Under the pieces are notes generated by a model. That model worked only from the letters and a program-made list of their open reading frames with translations, ran no database searches and was not told the DNA's origin. A program made the translations under genes and the position numbers. From JANXLO01 sp038231295 (GTDB lineage: Bacteria; Armatimonadota; Chthonomonadetes; Chthonomonadales; Chthonomonadaceae), in NCBI GenBank assembly GCA_038231295.1, contig JBBRLP010000011.1, forward strand, positions 5,285-69,284: a stretch of 64,000 bases of DNA. The letters are read 5' to 3'. Numbering within the stretch: position 1 is the first letter of the stretch; every line of letters begins with the position of its first letter. Below are positions 35,522 to 42,879 of the stretch, piece after piece.

Positions 35522-37525
35522 ATGGTCGCTTCACTACGGAACCTGTTGCTGCTGTTCGGCGTGCTGCTATTCGCTCCCGGTGCGTATGCCCAGGACAGCT
35601 ACCCTGCCACGCAAGCCGACTGGATTGAACGGCTGGCAAAGATACAGACACCGATCGGCGAAGATTACGGAACCATGTTCCACCTGACGCAGGGGGACCC
35701 GAAGCTAGTCTACGCGGTTCTGCACGATGGCTGGTCACGTTTCCAGAGCAGCACTGTTAAGGCATACCTGCTCGGACTTGTCACTGCCGGGCAGCAGACG
35801 ACCATGCACCTCGATGCCAATGGCCTGATGGTGCGGGAGGAGAGCTGTAATCCGTACCTGCCGGACATTCTGGGACTCGGTATACAGGACAGCGATGCAG
35901 GCGTGAATGCCGCCGCCGCGCAGTATCTCTACGGAATCGCATTCAAAGACTTGACCGGCAAGCGTGATGAGTTCACCGCGTGGCGCCGACAGAACTCCGG
36001 CGGCCTGGACGAGATCGTTCGGGCAAACATGGAGGCTTTCCTCAGCCGTCTGCGTACCGGCGAGGAGCAGCAACGTCTTCGGCTGCTGAAAGACCTCTCT
36101 CGCATCCCGTTCGCATCGGGTATCTCCACGCAGATGGACCCAAGAGGCAATGTGACGACCTCCATACTGGCCTCCGGCATTGTTGGAATACGCCGCAAAG
36201 CCGCGATAGAAATGCACGTGCCGGAGATGCTGCTGGGGATGCTGGCCCCCGAAGTCGCGGCTCCTGTCCGAGAGTTGGCGCTTGTCAATCTAATGCGTTT
36301 CCAGCCGGATTCGGAAAAGCTTCTATCACACACAGACCGGTTACAGGCCGACCTGACCCGCCTCGTGCTGGATAAAAACTCACCCTATTACCCGATGGCG
36401 GGCCGATTTCTCAGTCAGATACATACACAGTGGGCTATGCGACTGCTGCTCGATCAGATTGCCGCCACCTTCCCCGATCCCAGTTCCTCCCTCCTCCTTC
36501 CTGCGCTCTATACGACAACCGACCGACAGTGCATTCCCACTCTGATCGTTTTGCTCGAATCGAACGAACTGGAACCCTGGCAGGAACAGCGTATCGAGCG
36601 GACGCTTCGCCTTCTCACCGGCATGGACTCCCTCACGGGCGGACAAGGAGAGCGTGTTGTGGACTGGCGCAAGTGGTGGCAGGCGCATCAGGCGGAACTA
36701 CCGGAAGTGGTGCGTTCACGCCCTTTCCCTCGCCTCCACACCGTCGGGAACGCAAAACAGGAACTGACGATCCGGCGGCAGATACGCAACTACTCCGTCA
36801 ACAACGACCCGAAACGCGCCTACTGGCTCGTCTCGCCGGGGACGCTGCTTACTCCCTCCCCGACTGTCGAAGCGGTTCCTCAGAAACGCCCCATGACGGG
36901 TCTTCCTTCCGATAAAGTCGGCCTGGTCGTCGTACTCCTCAATGCCGAGCCGAACTATCGGGATGTGGAGGAGTTCTGGCAGAAGGTGGCAATCAAGGCA
37001 TTTGGCGGGAAATATCTGATCGCTCTGGCGATGCCGCCCCGATGGTCGCGCAAACAGGTCTCGCCCTGGGTGACAACGGTGTCCCGTGCGCTGGTGCCGG
37101 AAGCGAAATTTACAGCGGAGGAGTTTGCCGCGCAAATCGTGGAGGATGTCGCATCGCGTATGCCCGTAGACCCGGCGCATGTCTATCTGCATGGAGCCGG
37201 AGCGAGCAGTCCCGCTGTCTACGCCTGCTCCCTTCAGCCACAGACGCCATTCCGGGGGTTTTCGCTTCTCTCCTCGGAGTTTCGCACCGCCCTACTGCCA
37301 CCACTTACCGCCGCGAAGGGCCGTCGCTTCTATCTTCAGCAGAGCCGGGAGGACAAATCTGTTCCCTACTTTCTCGCCCTGGCCGCACAGCAGTCTCTCA
37401 CTCATGCCGGAGGGACGGTCTTGCTAAAACCGGTGCAAGGCGAACACCCCGATGCGATGACAGAGGAGACCCTTGACCACTTGAGCGAGGCGCTGCACTG
37501 GCTGGAGAACCCTGCTGGAAAATGA
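35522..37525 (+). CDS. Secreted helical-repeat protein with a C-terminal alpha/beta-hydrolase-like domain
   Basis: A 667-residue exported protein (signal peptide about 1-23). Residues about 60-400 look like HEAT-type alpha-helical repeats. The C-terminal part (about 440-660) resembles a dienelactone-hydrolase/esterase fold: VGLVVVLLNAEPNY, VYLHGAGASSPAVYAC, LQQSREDKSVPYF and VQGEHPDAM. The nucleophile elbow reads G-A-S-S-P rather than G-x-S-x-G, although candidate Asp and His remain, so activity is doubtful. The ATG follows a GAGGAAGAGG site. A 39-bp gap may allow read-through from or to its neighbours. Function unknown. Confidence 0.7.
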   Translation: MVASLRNLLLLFGVLLFAPGAYAQDSYPATQADWIERLAKIQTPIGEDYGTMFHLTQGDPKLVYAVLHDGWSRFQSSTVKAYLLGLVTAGQQTTMHLDANGLMVREESCNPYLPDILGLGIQDSDAGVNAAAAQYLYGIAFKDLTGKRDEFTAWRRQNSGGLDEIVRANMEAFLSRLRTGEEQQRLRLLKDLSRIPFASGISTQMDPRGNVTTSILASGIVGIRRKAAIEMHVPEMLLGMLAPEVAAPVRELALVNLMRFQPDSEKLLSHTDRLQADLTRLVLDKNSPYYPMAGRFLSQIHTQWAMRLLLDQIAATFPDPSSSLLLPALYTTTDRQCIPTLIVLLESNELEPWQEQRIERTLRLLTGMDSLTGGQGERVVDWRKWWQAHQAELPEVVRSRPFPRLHTVGNAKQELTIRRQIRNYSVNNDPKRAYWLVSPGTLLTPSPTVEAVPQKRPMTGLPSDKVGLVVVLLNAEPNYRDVEEFWQKVAIKAFGGKYLIALAMPPRWSRKQVSPWVTTVSRALVPEAKFTAEEFAAQIVEDVASRMPVDPAHVYLHGAGASSPAVYACSLQPQTPFRGFSLLSSEFRTALLPPLTAAKGRRFYLQQSREDKSVPYFLALAAQQSLTHAGGTVLLKPVQGEHPDAMTEETLDHLSEALHWLENPAGK

Positions 37526-37543
37526 AGAAGGGAGTGTACGGCG

Positions 37544-38266
37544 ATGCGTGATCTATCCGGCGGCTACAGCAATGTGCATCTGGTGCTGCCTGACGATGCG
37601 GAATATATCGCGTTTATGCGGAGGATACAGGACCGCAGGCCGTCTCGGGGCGGGCCTCGTGCCGCCGGGGAGATGCTGGGCGGTCTGGTGGAGCGGTGTG
37701 TGCGGCACTGGCTATCGGGCCATGTTCCCCTGCTGGAAGAACGTATCCTCTGCTACGAACAGCGGCAGCGCGACGGGCTGCGGGCCATCCTCTACCGGGA
37801 ACTCGACAGCGTCTGGCAGATTGACGACGAGTCGCTCTGCCTGTTCGAGATGAAGCTGACCTTCCCGGAGAATATGGAGCGCGGCGTCGGGATTCGCCAG
37901 CTCAATATCGCCCGCGATGTGCTGTTCGCCGCGAACAGATACCAGTACATCTTGCAGCGCCTCGTCTACATCTCCGAGGAGCCGGTGATTGTGCTGGAAG
38001 ATCTCCCCGCGCTCGCCCCCGAGGACGAATATGCCGAGTTGGGCGTCGTCTGGGTTCCCCCCGCCGAGGTGGAAAAAGCGGCAGCAGCCTTAGAAATCAC
38101 GCTGCCGGAAAACTGGCTGGAACCCGAATCTCGTGAAGGCTTCGTTGAAGACCCCGAACGCGAAGAGTGGAAACAGTACGCCGGGACAGCAGAACCCGAC
38201 CCCGAAACCGTAGACCCCGCCAATCCCCTCGCCGCCGCCCTTCGCCGCGCTCTCGGCAGCGAATAG
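37544..38266 (+). CDS. Hypothetical protein with PD-(D/E)XK nuclease-like motif
   Basis: A 240-residue cytoplasmic protein, not recognised as a named family. Residues about 85-105 read ELDSVWQIDDESLCLFEMKL, the Asp...Glu-x-Lys arrangement of the PD-(D/E)XK nuclease core, with an upstream helix (MLGGLVERCVRHWL) that could supply the first Glu. The C-terminal 70 residues are acidic and Pro-rich. A nuclease role is an inference from the motif. It starts 18 bp after the preceding stop and may be its operon partner. Confidence 0.6.
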   Translation: MRDLSGGYSNVHLVLPDDAEYIAFMRRIQDRRPSRGGPRAAGEMLGGLVERCVRHWLSGHVPLLEERILCYEQRQRDGLRAILYRELDSVWQIDDESLCLFEMKLTFPENMERGVGIRQLNIARDVLFAANRYQYILQRLVYISEEPVIVLEDLPALAPEDEYAELGVVWVPPAEVEKAAAALEITLPENWLEPESREGFVEDPEREEWKQYAGTAEPDPETVDPANPLAAALRRALGSE

Positions 38267-38435
38267 TCCCTGGAAGGCAGTCGGACACTTCCTCGACGCC
38301 AATGCATGAAGTACAAGAAGTCCGCATTAATTCGGCCCTCTAAAACGCTATTTCCGTCCGAGACGCTCAACTACCTCGTCATCGTTTCGTTTTGCGATCA
38401 GGCGAGCAACCCGCAGGCATACAAAAGAGAGTAAA

Positions 38436-38483
38436 TGGTTGATACCCTTCGCTACGCACCTGCGGCGGATTGTCCTTCGGACA
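38436..38483 (+). repeat. Dispersed ~50-bp repeat, copy B
   Basis: Reads TGGTTGATACCCTTCGCTAC...CGGCGGATTGTCCTTCGGAC. It forms an imperfect inverted pair with copy C 67 bp away. Confidence 0.7.
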
Positions 38484-38550
38484 AGGCCTGATGCCAAAAG
38501 ACGGTCAGGTCCAAAGAACGGCACTCCACGAACTTGCAGCAAGAAGTTTC

Positions 38551-38602
38551 GTCCGAAGGACGATCCGGCGAAGCCACGCAGCTATGGGTGTCAACCCTTT
38601 GC
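38551..38602 (-). repeat. Dispersed ~50-bp repeat, copy C (inverted relative to B)
   Basis: Reads GTCCGAAGGACGATCCGGCG...GGGTGTCAACCCTTTGC on the plus strand and matches copy A closely in that orientation. Together with B it bounds a 167-bp unit. Confidence 0.7.
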
Positions 38603-39030
38603 TGCAACTGGCAGGGACCTTCCCTTTGAGAGTAAACAGGGAGGCTCCCAGAGCTTCTGCCTCGGTGTAGCCGATCACTTTCAGACCGTTGGCGACTTCG
38701 TAGTCGGGGCGTCCATAGGTAATTTTTTTGGTTCGCCGGTAAGGTTGGCATTTCGGTCAAGGAGGTTCGCGGCATCCCGCAGGAACACACTGAGGAAATC
38801 CCGATAGGAGAGATTATCCGTTATGTTCGCCTGCTGTCTTTGCGTTTGCAGGCTTTGGAGATAGGTGCGGGTGATGGCTTCGAGCGCGTGCGACAAACAA
38901 CCCTCCAACTGTGTAGTGGATTTCTGTTCGCCGATTGTCCTGTTACTTCCTGCTGTTGGCAAAATGTCGCTGTAATTTGCAGCAATCCGAATAGTGGCTT
39001 GTCCTGCGCCACCAGAACAGCAACAACGGC

Positions 39031-39057
39031 TTTAGAACGAGAGATTTCAGGTATAAT
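39031..39057 (+). promoter_or_regulatory. Probable promoter of the Cys-rich gene
   Basis: A perfect TATAAT at 39052-39057 with a weak -35 (TTTAGA at 39031, spacing 15). The ATG is at 39065, so the transcript would be nearly leaderless. Confidence 0.4.
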
Positions 39058-39064
39058 CTAATCT

Positions 39065-39517
39065 ATGACGAGGCGCAGAAGACAGCATGAGAACGTTTCC
39101 TATGGGATGAGTATTCTTCTCGTCCTGCTGTTGGGTTGCGCGTTCCCTGGCGGCGGACAATGGCGATGCGCGGAGGGAAGTCTCTGTCCAAACTGCTCCT
39201 CTACGCCCTGTTCACCTACTCCGTCTGCCTGCGAAATGGGTTCGACAGACACAAAATGTTCTCTCTGTAGCACCATTGACGGTACGAGTGACTGTCACGC
39301 CTGCTGTCACTTCGTCGCCAATGAGTTACGCCTGTCTGCGACCGTTTCCACTACGCAACCTATAGCGGTGGAAATGACCGCTCTGCTGGTAGCGCCTGTT
39401 CTGTTTGCGCTGCCGCCGCCTTCCTCCGCGGTGCTTCATCGGGCAAACGCTCCCCCTCCTGTGTGTTCGGTTGCGACACACTCTCATTCCTCTCGCGCTC
39501 CGCCCTTCTTCGTCTGA
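39065..39517 (+). CDS. Small Cys-rich exported protein
   Basis: A 150-residue protein with an N-terminal hydrophobic span (about 14-27). A cysteine-dense segment follows, including CPNCSSTPC and CSLCSTIDGTSDCHACC, i.e. several C-x-x-C pairs. A second hydrophobic span lies at about 103-118 and the end is His/Ser-rich. Resembles small metal- or redox-linked proteins in general layout, but no family is recognised. It precedes a beta-barrel-like gene and a thioredoxin-fold gene on the same strand. The gene is real only if the ATG just after the -10 box is used. Confidence 0.5.
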   Translation: MTRRRRQHENVSYGMSILLVLLLGCAFPGGGQWRCAEGSLCPNCSSTPCSPTPSACEMGSTDTKCSLCSTIDGTSDCHACCHFVANELRLSATVSTTQPIAVEMTALLVAPVLFALPPPSSAVLHRANAPPPVCSVATHSHSSRAPPFFV

Positions 39518-39564
39518 GTTTCCCCGCGCAAGCACACATTCAGAAGGAGAGGATATATTTACTT

Positions 39565-40230
39565 ATGCGTTTTACTCTGCTCTTGCTGGCAGGGTCGCTC
39601 TTGTTGCCTGCCTTCGCGCAGGCGCAGGAAAAGGGCGACCCGCCACAGCTAGCCCCCAAACCTCCGACTATCGCCGTACCTCCTTGAACCGGTTGACCCG
39701 GCGAAGGCCAGTTCCTCGGTTCGGGGGACATTACGCATCTCTGGCAGTTCACGCTTCGCTACGCGGATACGCCCGAACGGCGTCCGCGTTGGCGCTTGAA
39801 TACTGCCTACCGTATCACGCCGCGCTTTCAGGCGGGGCTTGAGTTCAATCTGGCTGTACATGAAATCGTGCCGACCGCCAACTGGATACTCACTCCACAA
39901 ACGGAACGCTATCCGATGATTAACCTAGGCACGTCCAGCGACCGCATTGGCACACCAGACGGCAAACAGGCTTACTATCTGACCTTTGCGAAAGGTATTC
40001 GTGCTTTGCGGAGCGCACCCTACTTCTCTATCAACTATTCGGAAGCTGACCGGAAATTCAATTTTCCTTTCGGCGTCAATATCGGCCTGTCGCCGCATCT
40101 GGACTTACTCCCGATGTATGACGGCAATCGAACGCATCTGATTCTGACCTACAAGGAACGAAACTGGAGCGTTTCGCTCCTCGCGGTCTATCTGCGGCAT
40201 CCCGGCGTCAGCGTGGGGTTCGCATTTTAG
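39565..40230 (+). pseudogene. Beta-barrel-like outer-membrane protein gene with two in-frame UGA codons
   Basis: The ATG at 39565 starts a clear signal peptide (MRFTLLLLAGSLLLPAFAQA) and a Pro-rich linker that stops at TGA 39685-39687. The same frame has a second TGA at 39694-39696 and is then open to 40230: PGEGQFLGSGDITHLWQFTL onward, with alternating beta-strand character and a terminal Phe (GFAF) as in outer-membrane barrels. The second part has no signal peptide of its own and only a TTG at 39796. So one gene is interrupted by UGA-Thr-Gly-UGA. Nonsense mutation is the simplest reading; recoding is the alternative. An AGAAGGAGAGG site precedes the ATG. Confidence 0.65.
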
Positions 40231-40245
40231 AAGGGACAATTCGTC

Positions 40246-40929
40246 ATGAGAGTGTTTCGATATGGGTCGGCAATGGCGTTGCTGGTCGGTCTGTTGACCG
40301 TCGCACACGCGCAGGACACACCAACCGACATCTCCAAAAAAGAGCTACCGAAAAAGGCGCACTGCGTCGTCTGCACGGTGCGGGGCAGTGGCGAGGGCGA
40401 GGAGAAGCCTGCCGCCGGGGTGCGCTACAAGGGAACCGCGTACTACTTTTGCAACGCAAAGGAGGCCACCGAGTTCAAGAAGGAGCCAGAGACCTGGATA
40501 CCTCTGCCTCTGCCGCGCCCCGCGCCGGATTTCATGCTGAAAACGCTTACCGATACCGAGGTTACGAAAGAGACCTACAAAGACAAAGTTCTGCTGGTAG
40601 ACTTCTGGGCGACGTGGTGTAAGCCCTGCATAGCGACGATGCCGGAGTTACAAAAACTGTACGCCGATTACGCTGAGAAAGGGCTTGTGGTCCTCGGCAT
40701 CTCGATAGACGAGAAGGGCGCGAAGGTCGTCAAGCCGTTCGTCACCAAGCACAAATTCCTCTATCCGATGGCGCTGGATGCGGGTGAGAAACCTATGTGG
40801 CAGGCGTACCGGGTGAAAGGGGTTCCGGCACTGTTTCTCATAGACAAAGAGGGGAACATCGTTCGGCAGTGGCTCGGCAAGCCCGATAAGATAGAGGTCG
40901 AGAAAGCCGTGCTGGAACTGCTGAAGTAA
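40246..40929 (+). CDS. TlpA-type thioredoxin-fold protein with an N-terminal YHS/TRASH-like Cys domain
   Basis: A 227-residue exported protein (signal peptide about 1-22). Residues about 36-85 form a small Cys domain with CVVC (40-43) and YYFC (66-69), as in YHS/TRASH metal-binding modules. The TlpA/ResA-like domain (90-227) has the redox motif WATWCKPC (121-128) and the cis-Pro region GVPALFLIDKEGN. Likely a periplasmic thiol-disulphide reductase, perhaps for a metalloprotein or cytochrome. It starts 15 bp after the barrel-like gene, so they are probably co-transcribed. Confidence 0.88.
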   Translation: MRVFRYGSAMALLVGLLTVAHAQDTPTDISKKELPKKAHCVVCTVRGSGEGEEKPAAGVRYKGTAYYFCNAKEATEFKKEPETWIPLPLPRPAPDFMLKTLTDTEVTKETYKDKVLLVDFWATWCKPCIATMPELQKLYADYAEKGLVVLGISIDEKGAKVVKPFVTKHKFLYPMALDAGEKPMWQAYRVKGVPALFLIDKEGNIVRQWLGKPDKIEVEKAVLELLK

Positions 40930-41069
40930 GTTTTGGGAGCGCCGCTTTCGCCTGCCGTTCTCTGTAGGACGACAGCGGCAGGATGCAGGCAGAACTTTGT
41001 CGAATAGAGACTCTGTTCTGTCTGCACCGATTTGCGGGTCGCAGTGTGTTTGAAAGGAGCCTCGTCCTC

Positions 41070-42788
41070 GTGAAATTTTCTCACGCTTTCCCTATATTCC
41101 CCGTTCACACCCGAAGCCGCCGTCCTCGCGTTGCCTCGCTGCTGGCGTTGGTCTGCGCTGCCGCATTGCTCCCCGGATGCACCGTTACCAAAAATCCGCC
41201 TGGCACGGGAACAGGCGGAGGCATCAGTTCAGGCGGGGCAGTCACGACGAACGCCAACACCCTGCGCTACGCCCTGACCGCCGAAGCCACCACTCTCGAC
41301 CCCGCGACCGTACAGGATGGAACCACGATTGACCTGCTCCAGTGCATTTTTGAGGGGCTGGTCAAGTGGGACGAGAAGAACCGGATCGTACCGGGAATGG
41401 CGGAGAAGTGGGAGATCAGCCCGGATGGGAAGACGTACACCTTTCACATTCGGCATAACGTAAAGTTCCACAACGGGCGGGAGATGACCGCCGAGGACAT
41501 CAAATACAGTTTCGAGCGCTCCTGCGACCCCGCGACCAAATCGCAGACCGCTTCCGACTATCTCAAAGACATTGTCGGGGCAGCGGACAGGATCGCGAAC
41601 AAGGCAGGCGTCAGCGAAATCAGTGGCATCAAAGTTGTAGACCCGTATACACTCACTATCACTATAGATTCGCCCAAGCCCTACTGGCTCGGTAATATGA
41701 CCTATCCGACAGGCTATGTGGTCTGTAAGGAAGAGATTTCGCGCACGGGCGGCGCGGTCTCGGAACTATCTGCCTCCGGGACTGGGCCATTCAAGCTGGC
41801 GGAGTTCAAAAGTAACTACCGCGTCGTCCTCGCCGCGAACCCCGACTACTATGGCGGCAAGCCGAAGGTGGACTTCATCGAACGCCCTGTGATGATTGAT
41901 GCCAACCTGCGCCTGAACAACTACGAGGCGGACAAACTCGACATTGTGGACCTCTCTCCCCGCGACCTCGACCGCATCAGCGCCGACCCGAAGATGAGTT
42001 CCGATCTGAAAGAGTTCCCCCGCGCCGCCACCTGGTATCTCGCGCTTAATCAGGATGCGCCCGGCTCTCCGTTCACCAAACGAGAGGTTCGGCAGGCGTT
42101 CGCGATGGCGATTGACAAGCCGGAAATCATTCGGGTTGCGCTGAAGGGGAAGGCGACTCTGGCGAACGCGGTAGTGCCGCCGGGAATGGACAACTACGCC
42201 CCGAAGATAACGCCGCTTCCCTACGACCCGGCAAAAGCGAAGGCGCTGCTGGCGAAGGCGGGCTATCCGGGCGGTAGCGGTTTCCCGACGCTCACGCTCT
42301 CGTTCCGGCAGGACTATCCCTGGGTCGCAGATACGGCGCAGATCACGGCCAGCCAGTTGAAAGCCAACCTCGGTATCACGGTGCAGCTTCGCCCTATGGA
42401 GTGGGGCGTTTTCCTCAAGGAGCGTACCGCCAAGAGCATGGCCTTCTCGCACCTGCGCTGGGGTGCGGACTATCTGGACCCGCAGAACTTCCTCTCTGTC
42501 CTCCTGCACAGCAGCAAGAAGGTCAACGGCGTGGAAGATCATCCTGAAAACGGCGTCGGCTACAACAATCCTGAGTTCGACAGGCTCTGCGATCAGGCCG
42601 ATGTCGAGATGGACACAACGAAACGCATGGCCCTCTACGCGCAGGCGGAGCAGATTGCCATCAACGACGCGCCCTGGGTGACGGTGTACTACCAGAGAGA
42701 TTTAGAGTTGATTAAGCCGAGGGTCGGGCATCTGCGCGACTCGCTGCTGGGCCATCTGCCCCATCTGACGACAACGGTGCAGCCATAG
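41070..42788 (+). CDS. Oligopeptide ABC transporter substrate-binding lipoprotein 1
   Basis: A 572-residue SBP_bac_5 family protein. The signal peptide ends in a lipobox (LLPGC), so it is lipid-anchored. Family motifs include AEATTLDPATVQDG, IFEGLVKW, FHIRHNVKFHNGREMTAEDI and GTGPFKL. It captures peptides or similar solutes for the permeases downstream. GTG at 41070 is chosen because AAAGGAG lies 10 bp upstream; a longer frame to 40983 would spoil the signal peptide. It is a paralogue of the next gene. Confidence 0.9.
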   Translation: MKFSHAFPIFPVHTRSRRPRVASLLALVCAAALLPGCTVTKNPPGTGTGGGISSGGAVTTNANTLRYALTAEATTLDPATVQDGTTIDLLQCIFEGLVKWDEKNRIVPGMAEKWEISPDGKTYTFHIRHNVKFHNGREMTAEDIKYSFERSCDPATKSQTASDYLKDIVGAADRIANKAGVSEISGIKVVDPYTLTITIDSPKPYWLGNMTYPTGYVVCKEEISRTGGAVSELSASGTGPFKLAEFKSNYRVVLAANPDYYGGKPKVDFIERPVMIDANLRLNNYEADKLDIVDLSPRDLDRISADPKMSSDLKEFPRAATWYLALNQDAPGSPFTKREVRQAFAMAIDKPEIIRVALKGKATLANAVVPPGMDNYAPKITPLPYDPAKAKALLAKAGYPGGSGFPTLTLSFRQDYPWVADTAQITASQLKANLGITVQLRPMEWGVFLKERTAKSMAFSHLRWGADYLDPQNFLSVLLHSSKKVNGVEDHPENGVGYNNPEFDRLCDQADVEMDTTKRMALYAQAEQIAINDAPWVTVYYQRDLELIKPRVGHLRDSLLGHLPHLTTTVQP

Positions 42789-42800
42789 GAGTCTTCACCC

Positions 42801-42854
42801 GGCCCGGAATCGCTCTGCGCCCTGCAAGAAACAGGGCGTAGGAGTGTCCGGGCC
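42801..42854 (+). terminator. Nested hairpin between the two binding-protein genes
   Basis: An outer stem GGCCCGGA/TCCGGGCC (42801-42808, 42847-42854) encloses an inner CGCCCTG/CAGGGCG stem (42818-42838). No long T-run follows. It could attenuate or stabilise the transcript between the two SBP genes. Confidence 0.55.
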
Positions 42855-42879
42855 ATTTCTGAATGAGAGGACCTCTTCT

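Larger units (their letters stand above)
38348..38962 (-). pseudogene. Frameshifted, repeat-interrupted gene remnant
   Basis: Minus-strand reading gives a plausible protein: SYRDFLSVFLRDAANLLDRN, ANLTGEPKK, then, only after a -1 shift in a run of seven A (38723-38729), ITYGRPDYEVANGLKVIGYT and EAEALGASLFTLKGK. The frame then enters repeat copy C, crosses to copy B, and beyond it a tail RVARLIAKRNDDEVVERLG ends at the stop at 38348. It reads as one gene broken by a homopolymer indel and possibly by insertion of a B-C element. The family is not recognised and linkage of the last piece is uncertain. Confidence 0.4.
38267..39064. other. Region of gene decay and repeats
   Basis: No intact gene is seen. 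It contains an inverted pair of the dispersed repeat (copies B and C) lying in a minus-strand gene remnant, and the -10 box of the Cys-rich gene at the right end. Confidence 0.6.

Noticed and set aside
38452..38790. Minus-strand frame across copies B and C
   Set aside because: The middle frame gives Arg/Ser-rich nonsense; the natural-looking protein uses the other two frames joined at the poly-A run.
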